64,000 nt of DNA from contig MNCI01011128.1 of assembly GCA_015680685.1 (NCBI GenBank), forward strand, positions 783,095 to 847,094, given 5' to 3'. A program made the position numbers and the translations under genes. The notes below the pieces were generated by a model. That model had not been told where the DNA came from, did not search any database, and worked only from the letters and a program-made list of their open reading frames with translations. Shown in pieces: positions 22,640 through 33,727 of the stretch. The stretch's first letter is position 1; the number at the start of each line of letters is the position of its first letter. The stretch is from Gnetum montanum. Lineage: Eukaryota; Streptophyta; Gnetopsida; Gnetales; Gnetaceae.

Positions 22640-25600
22640 CTATGATGGGGTGTCTCCGTTTGCGTCACCTTTGCCGCCTGCCTTCACTTCATCTGCTTGT
22701 GCATCATCTGCCCCCGCATTGCCTTCTACTAGTTCTTCATTCCCTCCCTCCACAGGTCTTGCACCCTCATCTGGAGCCTGCATCGCATGTATGAAGTAGT
22801 CAGCTAGGGCAATAACTACAACAAACACAAGCTGTAACATAGCACGAGCATCTACCCATTAAAGCAACTACCCTGAGAAGAGCCTGCATTGGTCTCAAGA
22901 GGTATTTAGTCTAGACCAAGCCTGAGACGATGACAAATCTCCTCTATCGTAATGTCCATCCAACGCCTGTCGTTAGGTTCAACATTCGCAACAGCAGCTT
23001 TCTCCCTTTCCACGGTTGTCCAGTTCAAAGGTTCTAAGGAAAGGGATGCGATTGCGGTCTCTCTTGTAGGAAGATCAGCCCTCAAGTCAGGAGATTCCAT
23101 GACCTTCACATGCTCTTTGAACTTAGCATAAGCCTCAAGAGCACCGATGGCATTCACGAATGCTTCATACGTGAATGCCTCCACAACAGCGTCTTTGTAC
23201 AGTCTTCGATGGGTGTCATTCTCCAGCTTGTATGCATGTTTGTGGTTTCTCTAAATTCACCCCCATTTGAAGACTTTAGCGTTGATCTCTTTCATATCTT
23301 GACACTTCTGGGCTAGCAAGTCCATCTACATTTGTTGTTTAACTATCTCGCAGGTGGACTCAACGTTCTGGTGAACGATAGTCCAAAACCTAGCATAGTC
23401 ATCTATAGCCCTCTTACAATCGACAGGGTCAAGGTTACGGTTTATGAGGAGGTTGACCCTTGACCTGAGATTCTTCACCTTGATGGCCAACTCAACCTCT
23501 CTTTTCTTAGCCCTGTGGGTTCATTTTCACAAGTCCTCATTGGCACACCTACATTCCCACAGAGAGCGTGTCGAGTGCAAGACGCACCTAGGTCATGTCA
23601 AGTAAGAGTGTAGGCACAACGCAAACTTTCATGGGTCGAGCCAGGTTCCATTTGAGCCAAGAGGCTGCGTCAACATGAAGAGCGTAGTAATCACGTTAAC
23701 ATAGAAAAATCAACAAACTCAAAAGTTTTTAGCAAAACAAATAAGAACATTTAATACTGCCACTTACCCACGCCAAGTTCTGCCTTCTAAAGTCATCTGA
23801 TCATGTCATCAACGAGTCCCTACACGAACATGAACTTGTCAGGGACCTTGGCCCACAACTCTATACGAATTGGAGGAGGTCCTGCGGCATCAGCAGTAAC
23901 ACCTATTACATGATTAAGCATGTCAGCAATAGCCAAAATGGACTATGATGAGGCAGATGTCTCACCAACTCACCAATGCATGACTGTGGTCTTTCTTCTT
24001 GCTGAGGCAAGATGATCGTGGTAGCCTCAGTGGAGAGCCTTGCCAAATCCATGCAAGTCCCTTTCTCATGCACTGGTGTCTTTCCTTTCAAGAGACCAGT
24101 GTCTTTTTTATTCAAGGGAGGCACCTCTTTGTTTGTAAGAAGAGGCTTAAACCCTACCCTAGAGACAGAAGCTCCCTTATTCTTGACTGGGGCCCTTTCC
24201 TCTGAGACTAGGGCCTCCACGTCTTTATTCGTTGGCCTTGTCCTAATGGCCGACACTTCCTCATCACCTTCTTCTTCATCTTCTTCTTCCTCTACTAAGC
24301 AAAAAAGGCATGTTTGTGTCAATTCAAAACAAGCTGGTTCAAAATAGGTGCTACGCTATGCCGCACCGCCTAGCACAGCATAGCATAGCAAACTATAGCA
24401 AAGTAAGCATTACACAAAAATGCTTACCAATGGGGAGTTGCACCCTCTGCAGCTTGAGCCACAGTCTTCGTCCCTCCTCTTCATGAGGGGTTTCCCTGGC
24501 TAGGGGAGGTCTCTTCCTTCGCAACTCCTTGGGCACGGTCTCAGCTATGAGACGTTCACACCGTGTCACGCTACTAGTTATGATAGGGGGCGTCGTCTCT
24601 CCTATGCTGTCCTGGCCACAAACGCTACGAACCGCTAGACTTTTAGTCGTTACAGATAACGACTCCTTGACCATTTTTGAGGGATCCTGGGCTCGCATGG
24701 TTCAGAGGACCTGTCGAATCCATGGCTTGGAAATCTGATCGCAATCTCGCATGGACCAGACTCCATCCACCTGGACCACCAGGAACTCCGTGAAGCGCTT
24801 CAGACAGCCTATGTAGAAGGCATAGTGTATGTTAGAGCGGGACTTCGTTTGCTCACAAAGCCCCAAAATCTCAGCTTGCAAGCCACTACATAGGAAACTG
24901 GCCCAGTCATAACATGCCCCTTCTTCCATAACCTCCCACATTACCCAGGCCTACTCAAGCCCCAGGACCTTCCCTTGGGTGAGCAGTTGAGGGAATGCAC
25001 AGGCACGAAAAATTGGGTAAAGCCCCATGGCAAGGCCGTCCTTCAGCTTTTCCATGGGGAACCATTTTCACTCCTTGATGAGCCTCAATCACTCCTCGAT
25101 ATGCTACTTCTGAAGAGTTAACTCCTGCTTGCCCTTCGACACTATAGGGGCACCATCAGCAGGGACGCTGAATAGATCCGCAAACAGCTGGTCATTGATT
25201 TCAATGACCACCTGCACGTCCCACATGTATGTGCAAAAATGGCTCGCCTTCCCAGAGAAGGAGTTGACCAAGAAAAGCATCTCGGAAATAGAGACACTCA
25301 GATTCGGAGGCATGAATAGATCCATAAGCCTCACCTTTCGAACTTTCTCGAGCAAGGAATCTGGGACCCCTCGTTCTAACCAGCTTTGGCTCATCACTAC
25401 TTCGCTGTATTTGAAGTAGAAATTTTCCCCCTGCCTCTTGGCGGTTACCACCATCACCTTACGAGGCTTCCTCACCCCTGCAACAATTTTCACAAAACGC
25501 ACTTAGCATAACACGACAGAGAATGCAAAGATTACGAAAACACTTGAGCATGCGGTGTCTGCCTTTTGACCCACCAAGTCTATACGGTAACGGGAATAGC

Positions 25601-27031
25601 AGAAGTTCAACCAAGACCTTTTCAACCATGACTTGTTTGAAGGGTTCTTTCCACTCCTTATCCAGCCAATCCTTCTCCCTACATTGATTGTAGAGAAGGT
25701 AGAGCGTGCGTAGATAGGTACGATATTCTCCCCTGCACTGACCAATTACACCCGCTTGTAGGTTCTTGGCAGAAGCAAACTCCCGTAAGGCTAGCTACAC
25801 TATAGCTAGCAGATTCGGTTGGTTGTGAACCTTGTCATCATCAATATAAAACCTAGTGACAAACATACACCATTAAGCCTTCGGCCGATATGGCCAGCGT
25901 TGCACTACAAAGCAAAACAAAGATGAAAAACTCACCCGCCAGCACAATAGATAGTCCCCTGTGGATTCTAAAAGTACATCGTCATGTCACGCGTGAGAAA
26001 CAATGTGTTGTACTTGTGATAGCAGTTGAATTCTGGCATGTCCCATATCCAGACTAAATGCCTCAACCCTATTGAGTGTTGGCTAGATCCTCCTCCCTGC
26101 CTGCTCATGATTGCCCCATTGGTAAAGTATCTCAGGATGCCTTGATTGATCCCTGGCAACATGGCTTCTATTATGCCAGATGCCTCCTTCTCCTTTAAAG
26201 AAGACCAAACAATCACACTAAAGTGGTTGAGAAGGAATTGCAAGAAGTCTTGTGCCCCTTTTCTGAACCAAACTGCTCGATCTCCCACACATATCGAGGG
26301 AGGAGGAGCATTGGCAACAGGTTTGCTCACATGGCATAAGACCCCGCAAATGTCCAAAATAATTAGCCGAGACCTGGGTCCCACCTTGCACAACGCAATC
26401 CACAAATATTAGCATCACACTTAAATGCAATACATGCAACATAGCGATGCTTGGTAGTCCATACATATAGCATAGCATAACCCTCTTCCTGCACGTAGCA
26501 TAGCAAGAGCGTGGAAGCCTAGCATAGCAAGAGCATGCGAATAGCCTAGCGTAGCAGCAAAACAAGTGATGACATAGCCTAAAAAAACACGTGTCATGTT
26601 GCCACATCACACCATGACCTAGTCCCCTCAAGGATTTTACGTTGCATCATGCTAAGGTCAAGCAACTTCAACTACCCTAGCCCCCACGGTTGTAACAACC
26701 ACAGCGGTGCGAGTTTTGGTGGCCTTGCATGTAATCACGATGTAATGTTTATACATCTGCCATGGCTGAAATGGCAACTTTGACAGTGCAAAAGCCAAAA
26801 TAACGCAACCACAGAAAACACAGATAGCCGCGAATGGACGCAAACAAATAGGATGTAAAACAAGAGCAGAAAATGATAGAAAGCACAACACGAAAAGGGC
26901 AAAGAGGATAGAGTAACTTACTAGGTTAACGGCGTGCTCTGCCGCACCACAACATGTGCTTGTGGCACACGCCCTAGGGTCTTCTTCACCTCCTCAACCT
27001 TTACAAGTGCCAAATGGGTCTTAGGAGCCAT
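22640..27031 (-). pseudogene. Antisense passenger gene copy 1: FCP1-like domain plus unknown long region
   Basis: Eight-exon model on the strand opposite gag: 27031-26922, 26384-25936, 25852 to about 25549, 25477-24428, 24294-23974, 23881-23768, 23664-22872 and 22777-22640. Sites fit plant introns: donors GTAAGTT, GTGAGT, GTAAGC and GTAAGT; acceptors GTCACTAG, GTTGCAG, TGCTTAG, GCCGCAG and GACGCAG. The product would be near 1,090 residues: N-terminus MAPKTHLALVKVEEVKKTLG; FCP1-like domain; helical segment EYRTYLRTLYLLYNQCREKD; long region with LMDLFMPPNLS, INDQLFADLFSVPADG and IGCLKRFTEFLV; acidic run VEEEEDEEEGDEE; helical region (REVELAIKVKNLRSRVNLL); acidic, Gly-rich tail ending GDTPS. About six in-frame stops, mostly TAG, are spread along it. 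Both relatives share exon order. I do not recognise the region after the FCP1 domain. Confidence 0.75.
25936..26384 (-). pseudogene. FCP1/NIF-like HAD phosphatase domain (exon 2 of copy 1)
   Basis: Reads RLIILDICGVLCHVSKP, then AVWFRKGAQDFLQFLLNHFS, VIVWSSLKEKEAS, LRHLVWIWDMPEFNCYHKYN, TLFLTRDMTMYF and NPQGTIYC. This is the order of FCP1/NIF domains (Pfam NLI-interacting factor): nucleophile loop, 'RPG..EFL..' helix, 'VWSS', and the last loop 'NTLLIDDSPYK.NP.GTAIF'. The nucleophile Asp is kept. The acid/base position reads Cys, where active members have Asp and plant divergent members often Asn. The DDS triplet is TRD, so it is probably not catalytic. This part is the least interrupted of the gene. 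Family members act on phospho-Ser/Thr in nuclear proteins; a role here is unknown. Confidence 0.78.
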
Positions 27032-27181
27032 TTCCCTACTTGCAGATTTACGCCCTTTGTTGAAGAAATTCACCTTACTAATTGATCAACGCAATTGCTT
27101 CATGCTCCGAAATCACCTTGTGCTCCGATGAAGGCTCTACGCTCTTACGGTGAAAATGGAGAAATTACTAGGGTTTAACCC

Positions 27182-27189
27182 CTATTTAT
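27182..27189 (-). promoter_or_regulatory. TATA box of passenger gene, copy 1
   Basis: The minus strand reads CATAAATAGGGG. The candidate ATG is about 150 bp downstream (27031), as in copy 2. It lies only about 40 bp from the integrase frame that begins at 27229 on the other strand, so the promoter abuts the junction left by loss of RT-RNase H. Confidence 0.6.
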
Positions 27190-27199
27190 GGCTGCAATG

Positions 27200-28323
27200 G
27201 AAAAATAGGATGATCCTACGATGGAATATTGCTAGCATGCATGGGTGATGAGCAAGCGCAAAAGGTAGTTAATGAGGTCCATGAAGGGCTGCATGGTGGA
27301 CATATAGCACCCAGGGCTATGGATACAAAAATCAGATTCCTAGGGTACTACTGGCCCTACATGGAACGTGACTGCCTATCAAAAGTCAAGACGTGCGACA
27401 TGTGCCAAAGATATGCAAATATCATACACATAGCACTTACAGACCTGCACCCAACACAAATCACGTGGCCCTTCCAACGATGGGGATTAGACCTCATAGG
27501 GCCTATTACGCCTAAGTCCTCCACGGGGCATAGCTTCATTATCACCACCACAGAGTATTTTACCAAGTGGGTGGAAGCTATTCCCCTAAGGAAGACGACG
27601 TCTTAGCAAATCTACCTTTTAATCCTTGATAACATCGTAATTAGGTTTGGGCTTCCAATGACTATTGTGATTGACAATGGGCCACAATTCAGCAGTACAG
27701 AAACCCAAACCTTCTGTAGCAACCTAGGCATTAAACAATCATTTTCTTCTCCTTATTATCCGCAGGTGAACGGGCAAGCAGAGGCTACAAATAAGTCCAT
27801 CATCAACTTGCTGAAGCGGATGCTCAACAACAGCAAGAGGCGATGGCACGAGCAAATCCTCTACGTCCACTAGGCCTATCAAACAACTTGCAGAACTGTG
27901 ACAAGTAAGACCCCTTATAGTCTTGTTTATAGATCTGAAGCTATATTGCCTCTTAAGTTGCAGGTACCCTCACTTCAGATGATCCTGTCCAACGTCATGA
28001 GTGAAGCCCAGAATAACGAATTGTGAACCATCGACCTTGACTCAGTGGAGGAGGAACACATGCATATGCTGAGATGAATTGAGCACTACCAGAGCAAACA
28101 ACAGCAGAAGCACTATGCAAACCCGCATTGAAGACCAGTGCAGAAGGGGGACCTCGTACTCAAGGTCATCGATGAGCACATGAGAAAATTCTCAACCAAT
28201 TGGAAAGGTCCTTACGTGGTCACTAAATCCTTTGGAAATGGAGGCTTCAAACTGGCAGACATGGATGACAATGAATTTGTCAACCTAGTGAATCACTCAT
28301 ACCTCAAGCCATACTACTTCTGA
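27200..28323 (+). pseudogene. Integrase of element 1
   Basis: Zinc-binding region with GGHIAPRAMDTKIRFLGYYW and CLSKVKTCDMC, so the final CxxC is intact. The core has the catalytic residues visible: Asp in WGLDLIGPITPKS (27490), Asp in IDNGPQFS (27673), and Glu in VNGQAEATNKS (27781). The last two are 35 residues apart, as required for D,D35E. The tail reads WKGPYVVTKSFGNGGFKLAD and NHSYLKPYYF, then the stop at 28321. Stops at about 27604 and 27871 and a change of frame near 28136 interrupt it. It starts abruptly after the passenger-gene promoter. Confidence 0.92.
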
Positions 28324-28344
28324 AGCACAACGGCAACAACAAGC

Positions 28345-28670
28345 ACTGTCCGCTATGATAATAAACTGGCAGTTGCACCAAGCATCGTCTACTACGACGA
28401 TAAATTAGCAATAGCACTGAGCAGCGTCCGCAACGATGATAAACTAGCAGCATCGAGCAACGTCCACCACGACGTTAAACTGGTAGCAACCATCCGCTAC
28501 GACATAAAACTAGCACTGTTAGTCCACTATGACTATAAACTAGCATTGCACATCTGCTACGATGATAAACTGGCATGTACGATTTGCTGGGACCTTAAAC
28601 TAGCACGGTGGTCCGCTGGGACCTTAAACCAGCACACGGTCTACCAAGACCTTAAACTGGGTTTGCATCG
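28345..28670. repeat. Ten-unit TAAACTAGCA array after integrase (element 1)
   Basis: Units of about 30-35 bp read 'tccgctacgatgataaacta' plus 'gca', with variation. They begin about 20 bp after the integrase stop. Their counterpart in element 2 is at 9180-9540 on the opposite strand. Units show both CpG-rich and decayed versions. Confidence 0.9.
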
Positions 28671-29638
28671 CATCCCCAGCATGCACCAGTACCAGATACA
28701 CACTGAATGTATGGGTGGGGTGTTGTAGCTCTGGAACACCATTCACGACATGCTAAGAACGTGGTCTGGAACATATGCGACGCCACCACCCTTGGCATCA
28801 TGCTAACTCTCCGAAGATGTCATATGGCATCACACTAACCCTCCAAACCTACTATCACCATGACCCATTTCCTTGACGGTAGTTCTTGGGTTAGCTCCCG
28901 CATTTGGAGTTCCAAAATTATTGTGGCCCAGCCACAATATTGTTGCTCCAACTCCCTACCAATGCCTAGGATTGCACGACGTTAACTATGTGGCAACTGA
29001 TTCCAAAGCTAAACCAGGAATGCAAGCCCCTGGCAAGGATTCCAGAGCATCTACACCCGTAATAGTGCCCGACGCCTTCAAGGCCAGATCCTCCACACCG
29101 GTACTGCCAAGGTTACTGTTGGCCTTTTTGATTTGCGCATCTCACACCAGCAATGGTGCCCAATAGTAACAAAAATGCCAGCAGCCAGCAAGACCTTGTC
29201 CTCGCAGACACATCTCGCTACAGTAGCAAATGCTACAGCGTTGCGAAGTGAGTGGCTCGACTAGCTCAACTACTTCAGAGTGCAGATTCCAGCACATGCG
29301 TAACACAACTCGCTGTGTGGAAGGTGTTTGTAGGTAGGTCAAAACCTTTCACGGATGTAACGCAACTCATCCTACGAAGGGGGCAACTGCCTACAAGAGG
29401 TTGAAGAACAGCACCAGCCAAAAATGAAAATGCAAACAAGTCCTTCAGAGCATTCCGACGAGGGACTCTACTAAACATCATCTTTACTCTCTGCCTTAAC
29501 CTCTACAAAACCAATGCAACACTCTCAAGTGTAGCCAAGTGACGTCTCAACACTCATCAAGTGACAACCTTAGCATTTCACCTGTTGCAGTGTTTCATAA
29601 TCTTTGCCGACATCCATCAAGCCTGTTCTCCAGACGTC
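28671..29638 (+). other. 3' spacer of element 1
   Basis: Non-coding, about 970 bp, between the array and the polypurine tract. A few open stretches exist on both strands, but none recurs in element 2's spacer. One phrase, 'ccaatgcctaggattgcac' near 28958, does recur. Confidence 0.5.
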
Positions 29639-29639
29639 C

Positions 29640-29650
29640 ACAAAGAGGGG
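29640..29650 (+). other. Polypurine tract of element 1
   Basis: 'caaagagggg' ends 4 bp before the TG of the 3' LTR. This is the position and composition expected for plus-strand priming. Confidence 0.7.
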
Positions 29651-29654
29651 CCAA

Positions 29655-31247
29655 TGAAACACCCTAAAAAATGCGAGGTCATCCTTGCTTCACCAGGCTC
29701 TTGCAGTCCGCACAGTACTACGGCAATTCATCAGGAGGAGAACGTTCTAAGTTCAGGCTGGCCAGTTTGGCAAATTTTCTACTTTGAGCATGGACAAGTT
29801 TTGTGTCATCCTGCCTATCCACCAAAGTAGCTTGACCAGCCGACACCCTACTCAGAAACAGTGTGCAGAATTGGCAGCAGCACTCTGGATGCAAAAAAAA
29901 TATTTCGACAAGTTTTCTAAGTCACGAAGTCTGCTATACTACGCCTCGTAGTGTGGCAAACTTCAGAAGACAATGGCAGAATGAAGTGCTACGCTACGTA
30001 GCGTAGCATGGCAATGGCTTCATCACCATTCCCCTCGCCCAATTTCAAGTTTTGCAACAATGTCCCTTTCTGTTAGGAAGTGGAGGACCATGTCTACTGC
30101 TACGCTACACTGAGCTACATGGCACAGCGAGGCATAGCAATCCTGCAGAAGGGATAGAAGGCAGCTTGAAGGGCAAAATCGGCGAAGTTCATAAGACTTG
30201 CATCACAGAAAATGAGGTTTGCAAATCAGCAAAACTTTCACGACTAAGGCCAGTTGCTATGCTACGTAGCATAGCAAGCAACATACGTGTAGCAGAACTC
30301 ACGACAAAGCACTACGCTATGCTAAGCATGTTACGCTGCAAAGCATAGCAAGGCATGCGGGTGGTTGTGCGACATCAATGTACTTCACCTAATCGGACCG
30401 TTGGCGCACATCTCTAGATGATGACGGTGCAATTACGGCATGGCAGGCTTGCAATTATTGCATGACAGGTTCTCATTACAATGATCTTGTAAGTCCAACG
30501 ATCATACATGGCGTGAGTGACACCGGCAAGCCAACGTGTGCCCTTTGGCTTTATAAATACCCCGGTAAACAGCATGCAACACAGTTCGCATTTTTTAAAA
30601 GAACAGCATTCAAGGGGTGAGAACTTTTTGAATTCTAAGAACTTTTCTCCTCTCTGGAATTGTAATATCAAGCATTGTGAGCTCTCTGTTTGACACTGCA
30701 AATAGTTAGCATTTTCAGTTGACACTCTATTCCACACTTCTTCTACCACCTTGGTAGAATTCCTGCATTATCAACACCTAAGTCTACGTCCAAGCGCAGT
30801 CTATTTTGCTCTGCATGTCTTGGTTACTCTCGGGATCTTTGCACTTCATCACGCTGTGCAACCAACTGTACCTATCTTAACAGAGCAAGTCTGTAGCTTT
30901 GGAGTGGTGCATGTTTCTAACTACACTTTACTTTATTTCTTGCCTGTTGTCCTGTTTGCACTATTTTTTTCTATTTGTTCACTTTCAAGCATTACTTCGC
31001 ACTGTTGTCGCATTTTCTACTTTATTTACTTTCAAGCATTATTATGCATTTCCATTCCATCTCAAAGGTACACGTTGCAAAAGGCTATATTGACACTAAC
31101 GTAAGTCCCTGTCTGATCAACCAGACTATTTAGGGTGCCCCATATCCACACACACCCAGCATGGCCCTCCCGCTGGTACGGGGTTGAAACTGTCGTGCCT
31201 GCCGACCCCTTGGTGTTTTCCAGTCACCGACATTTTTGGTCGCTACA
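29655..31247 (+). mobile_element. 3' LTR of element 1
   Basis: It pairs with 15881-17480. It contains a perfect 20-bp palindrome, GCTACGCTACGTAGCGTAGC (29989-30008), where the 5' copy has the decayed GCTATGCTATGTAGCGTAGC. TATA box near 30551. After its TACA end, the sequence returns to element 2's passenger gene. Confidence 0.95.
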
Positions 31248-33727
31248 AATGAGAGCACTGGTCATTTCATCATTTGGGCCCATGGTGTGTGGGTGATTTT
31301 TGACATTATGAATGATTTCTTTGCAGACCTCTTTAGCCTTCCCTCTGAGGTCCCACTAGTTGCTAAAAAATTTGACAAAGACATGGATAACAAAGAGGAC
31401 ATTAAGGAGTGGTTGGGTACTTCTAAGTCCCACAAAGAAATACTCATCAAGAAAGAGAAATTACCTATGGTCCACCACCTCTACCCAGACTTTTGTGTTC
31501 ACGTGTTCCCAAAGCTACTCTCCAAAGGGAAAATTCTTGGGATGGAATAGGTTTTGATGATGAGAGATGTGATAGAGGAAGGCACATGGTACAACTAGGC
31601 TTCTTACCTTACCAATGGCTTGCACGCTAAAATTATCATATTGCACCACAACCTCTAGGCAAGATCACACATGCACTTCATGTTCTTCGTAGCATGCCTG
31701 CAAAGGTTCGTAGAGTCCTTATTCATTCGTGAGCATGGGTGATGAGTAGTGTAGGACTACAAGCAACTCTCCAGGCTATGGATCCAACACCTATTCACTA
31801 CCACATGATCACAAGATTTCCCAGAGGTAATTAGTAAGTCATTTTCTATAATGACTAGATGCCAACGGGGAGGATCTCACCACTCATGTGATAGTGCAGG
31901 TGAGGCCCCATCGGAAAACATTGAAAATGCTGCTAGAGGAACATGACTCATTACTAAGGTAGTGGAATTGTCTAGGAAAAAAATTAAGAAGTCATGCCCC
32001 ATGGAAGAGCTTGTATGTAATGTGGAGAAGAATGATAGAAAAATTTGCTTAAAGTTTCATGATTTACGTTCAAAAATTACAAATGAATATGAATTATTTG
32101 GATATTACTATAATATGTTGTGCTATGATATACTAATCATTGAAAATACTAATCATAACTTATGTATATCATTGACAGTAGGAAAGAGGTCCTCTATTGT
32201 AGTAGTAAAGCCCATCGTGGATGATGTCCCTCCTCAAACTAAGAGACAAGTACCAGAGGAAGAGGAGTGAGAAGCTGCAAAGTTCAAATAGCAACTAGAG
32301 AAAGAAAGGTTGTTGTAGTTGGATGGGAGTGAGTTTGAAAATTTCTTTAATGACATGCAAATGGGTGATCCCCTTGCTCTCACATCTAAGGGCTTATTGG
32401 GTAGGATCTTTTCACCAAGATCTCTTTTTTGTGTTTTTTAACTCTTACACCTTCGACTATTGTCACTCTAATAATTACTAAATGTGTTGTATTGCAGCCA
32501 TGAATGTTTCCACTAAGGGTCTAGTGTCTAGCTCCACTTTTCACATGCAACCATGGGCAAAGGCACATGACAAGTTTGCATTCATGCAAGGCTTGGTGGA
32601 GGACATGGTGGACCACATATAGTAAATGGATCCTAAGATCAATATGCCTATGTTTGCCTATGTTACTTCATTGATTCGTTGCTTAGTTTATTGCTAATGC
32701 TACTTTACCTGTTGTATGCTAATAGGTTCTTAGCTTTGGTGGGATCCAAATAGGATGGCCAAAGTTGATGTTGTGCCTGAATTTCCCCCCAAAGTAGAGC
32801 AAGTGACCCATCACGTGTATGATGAGGCAAGTAAGTGTGCACTCTTATTTGCGAGAGAATTGTGGAAATGTAGGAACATTAATGAGCCTTTGTGGAAATA
32901 GGTGAACAAGCTCCAAGATGGAGGGTGAGCCAAGATACAAAATTGAAGGACCTATAGGCCCGTTATAGCTTCCTAGTAGCCTGTGACAAAGGAGACAGTA
33001 CTTGGCGACTAGCTACGATTGACTATCCTAGGTACTAGTTAGCCATTCATGGAAAAAATGAGGCCACTCGAGAGGTAATCGAGTAATGGCTACAAATGGA
33101 CCTACTAGCTAGGAAGAACTAGGATTGGAAGGATTACAGTGCCAAAGTGTATCAATGAGGTCAAACCTAGAAGAACCATAAACATGACTACAAGTAGGAG
33201 TGAGAGGCATACCTTAAAAGGTACAAAGATGAGTTCATGGAGCGTTGTTACTACGACATGTTCCTCGATGAAATTATCACAACATGGGCTTATGAATTAT
33301 TTGCTAGCAACATAGTGGTGAGTGGAACCTCAGAGAGACACATGGCTATACCTTCAAGAGAGGTTTCTTCTACTACGTTTTCACTAAAGCTACCCTCATG
33401 GACAGCTATGGAGAAAGGGAAAACCCTTGTAGGTATTGACCTTGGTGAGGAGGATTGGACATAGCTATCAAAGGTAGAAATCCTCTGATGCTTGGAGGTG
33501 AGCCTTGATAGGATGCCCCCAGATATGGATTCAAGTCCCTCTCAGGTTAGTCTAGTTTGAATTTCTTTTATTTATTTTGTGATAATTTTGCATGTCACTT
33601 ATTCATTAGCTAATTTAATATTTTATTTTGCTTAAAGCAGGTTTTAGGCAATGGTGTAGGCCCTAGAAAAGTAGCAAAGGAAGAGGAAGAAGAAGAACCC
33701 CAGCCCCCACCAAACACCACTGGCTAA
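31248..33727 (+). pseudogene. Antisense passenger gene copy 2, 3' part (element 2)
   Basis: It continues the gene cut at 15880. The first block, ESTGHFIIWAHG, DIMNDFFADLFSLP and ...HHLYPDFCVHVFPKLLSKGK, aligns with copy 1's SGKASHFC and INDQLFADLFSVP. Then HMHFMFFVACLQRFVESLFI and an acidic run (QVPEEEE). Exon 6 follows TATTGCAG (from 32498; PWAKAHDKFAFMQGLVEDMV). Exon 7 follows TTCTTAG (32734-33545; ends before GTTAGT; KLPSWTAMEKGKTLVGIDLG). The last exon follows AAAGCAG (33641-33727) and is fully open for 29 codons, ending QPPPNTTG. Stops elsewhere break it. The element's own genes lie on the other strand on both sides. Confidence 0.75.

Larger units (their letters stand above)
15881..31247 (+). 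mobile_element. Element 1: complete-ended Tat-like Ty3/gypsy retrotransposon lacking RT
   Basis: LTRs at both ends begin TGAAACACCC and end GCTACA. The flanks AATAA (15876-15880) and AATGA (31248-31252) look like a 5-bp target duplication with one change. The order on the plus strand is LTR, primer-binding site, leader with repeats, gag, protease, repeat array, opposite-strand passenger gene, integrase, repeat array, spacer, polypurine tract, LTR. RT and RNase H are missing, so it needed proteins from relatives to move. It lies inside the passenger gene of element 2. LTR differences are mostly transitions, and its CpG content looks higher than its surroundings, so it is the younger of the nested pair. 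Confidence 0.93.

Noticed and set aside
26658-26891. 77-codon minus-strand frame within the passenger gene
   Set aside because: It falls in intron 1 of the proposed gene model and is not conserved in the other copies. Hydrophobic low-complexity translation only.
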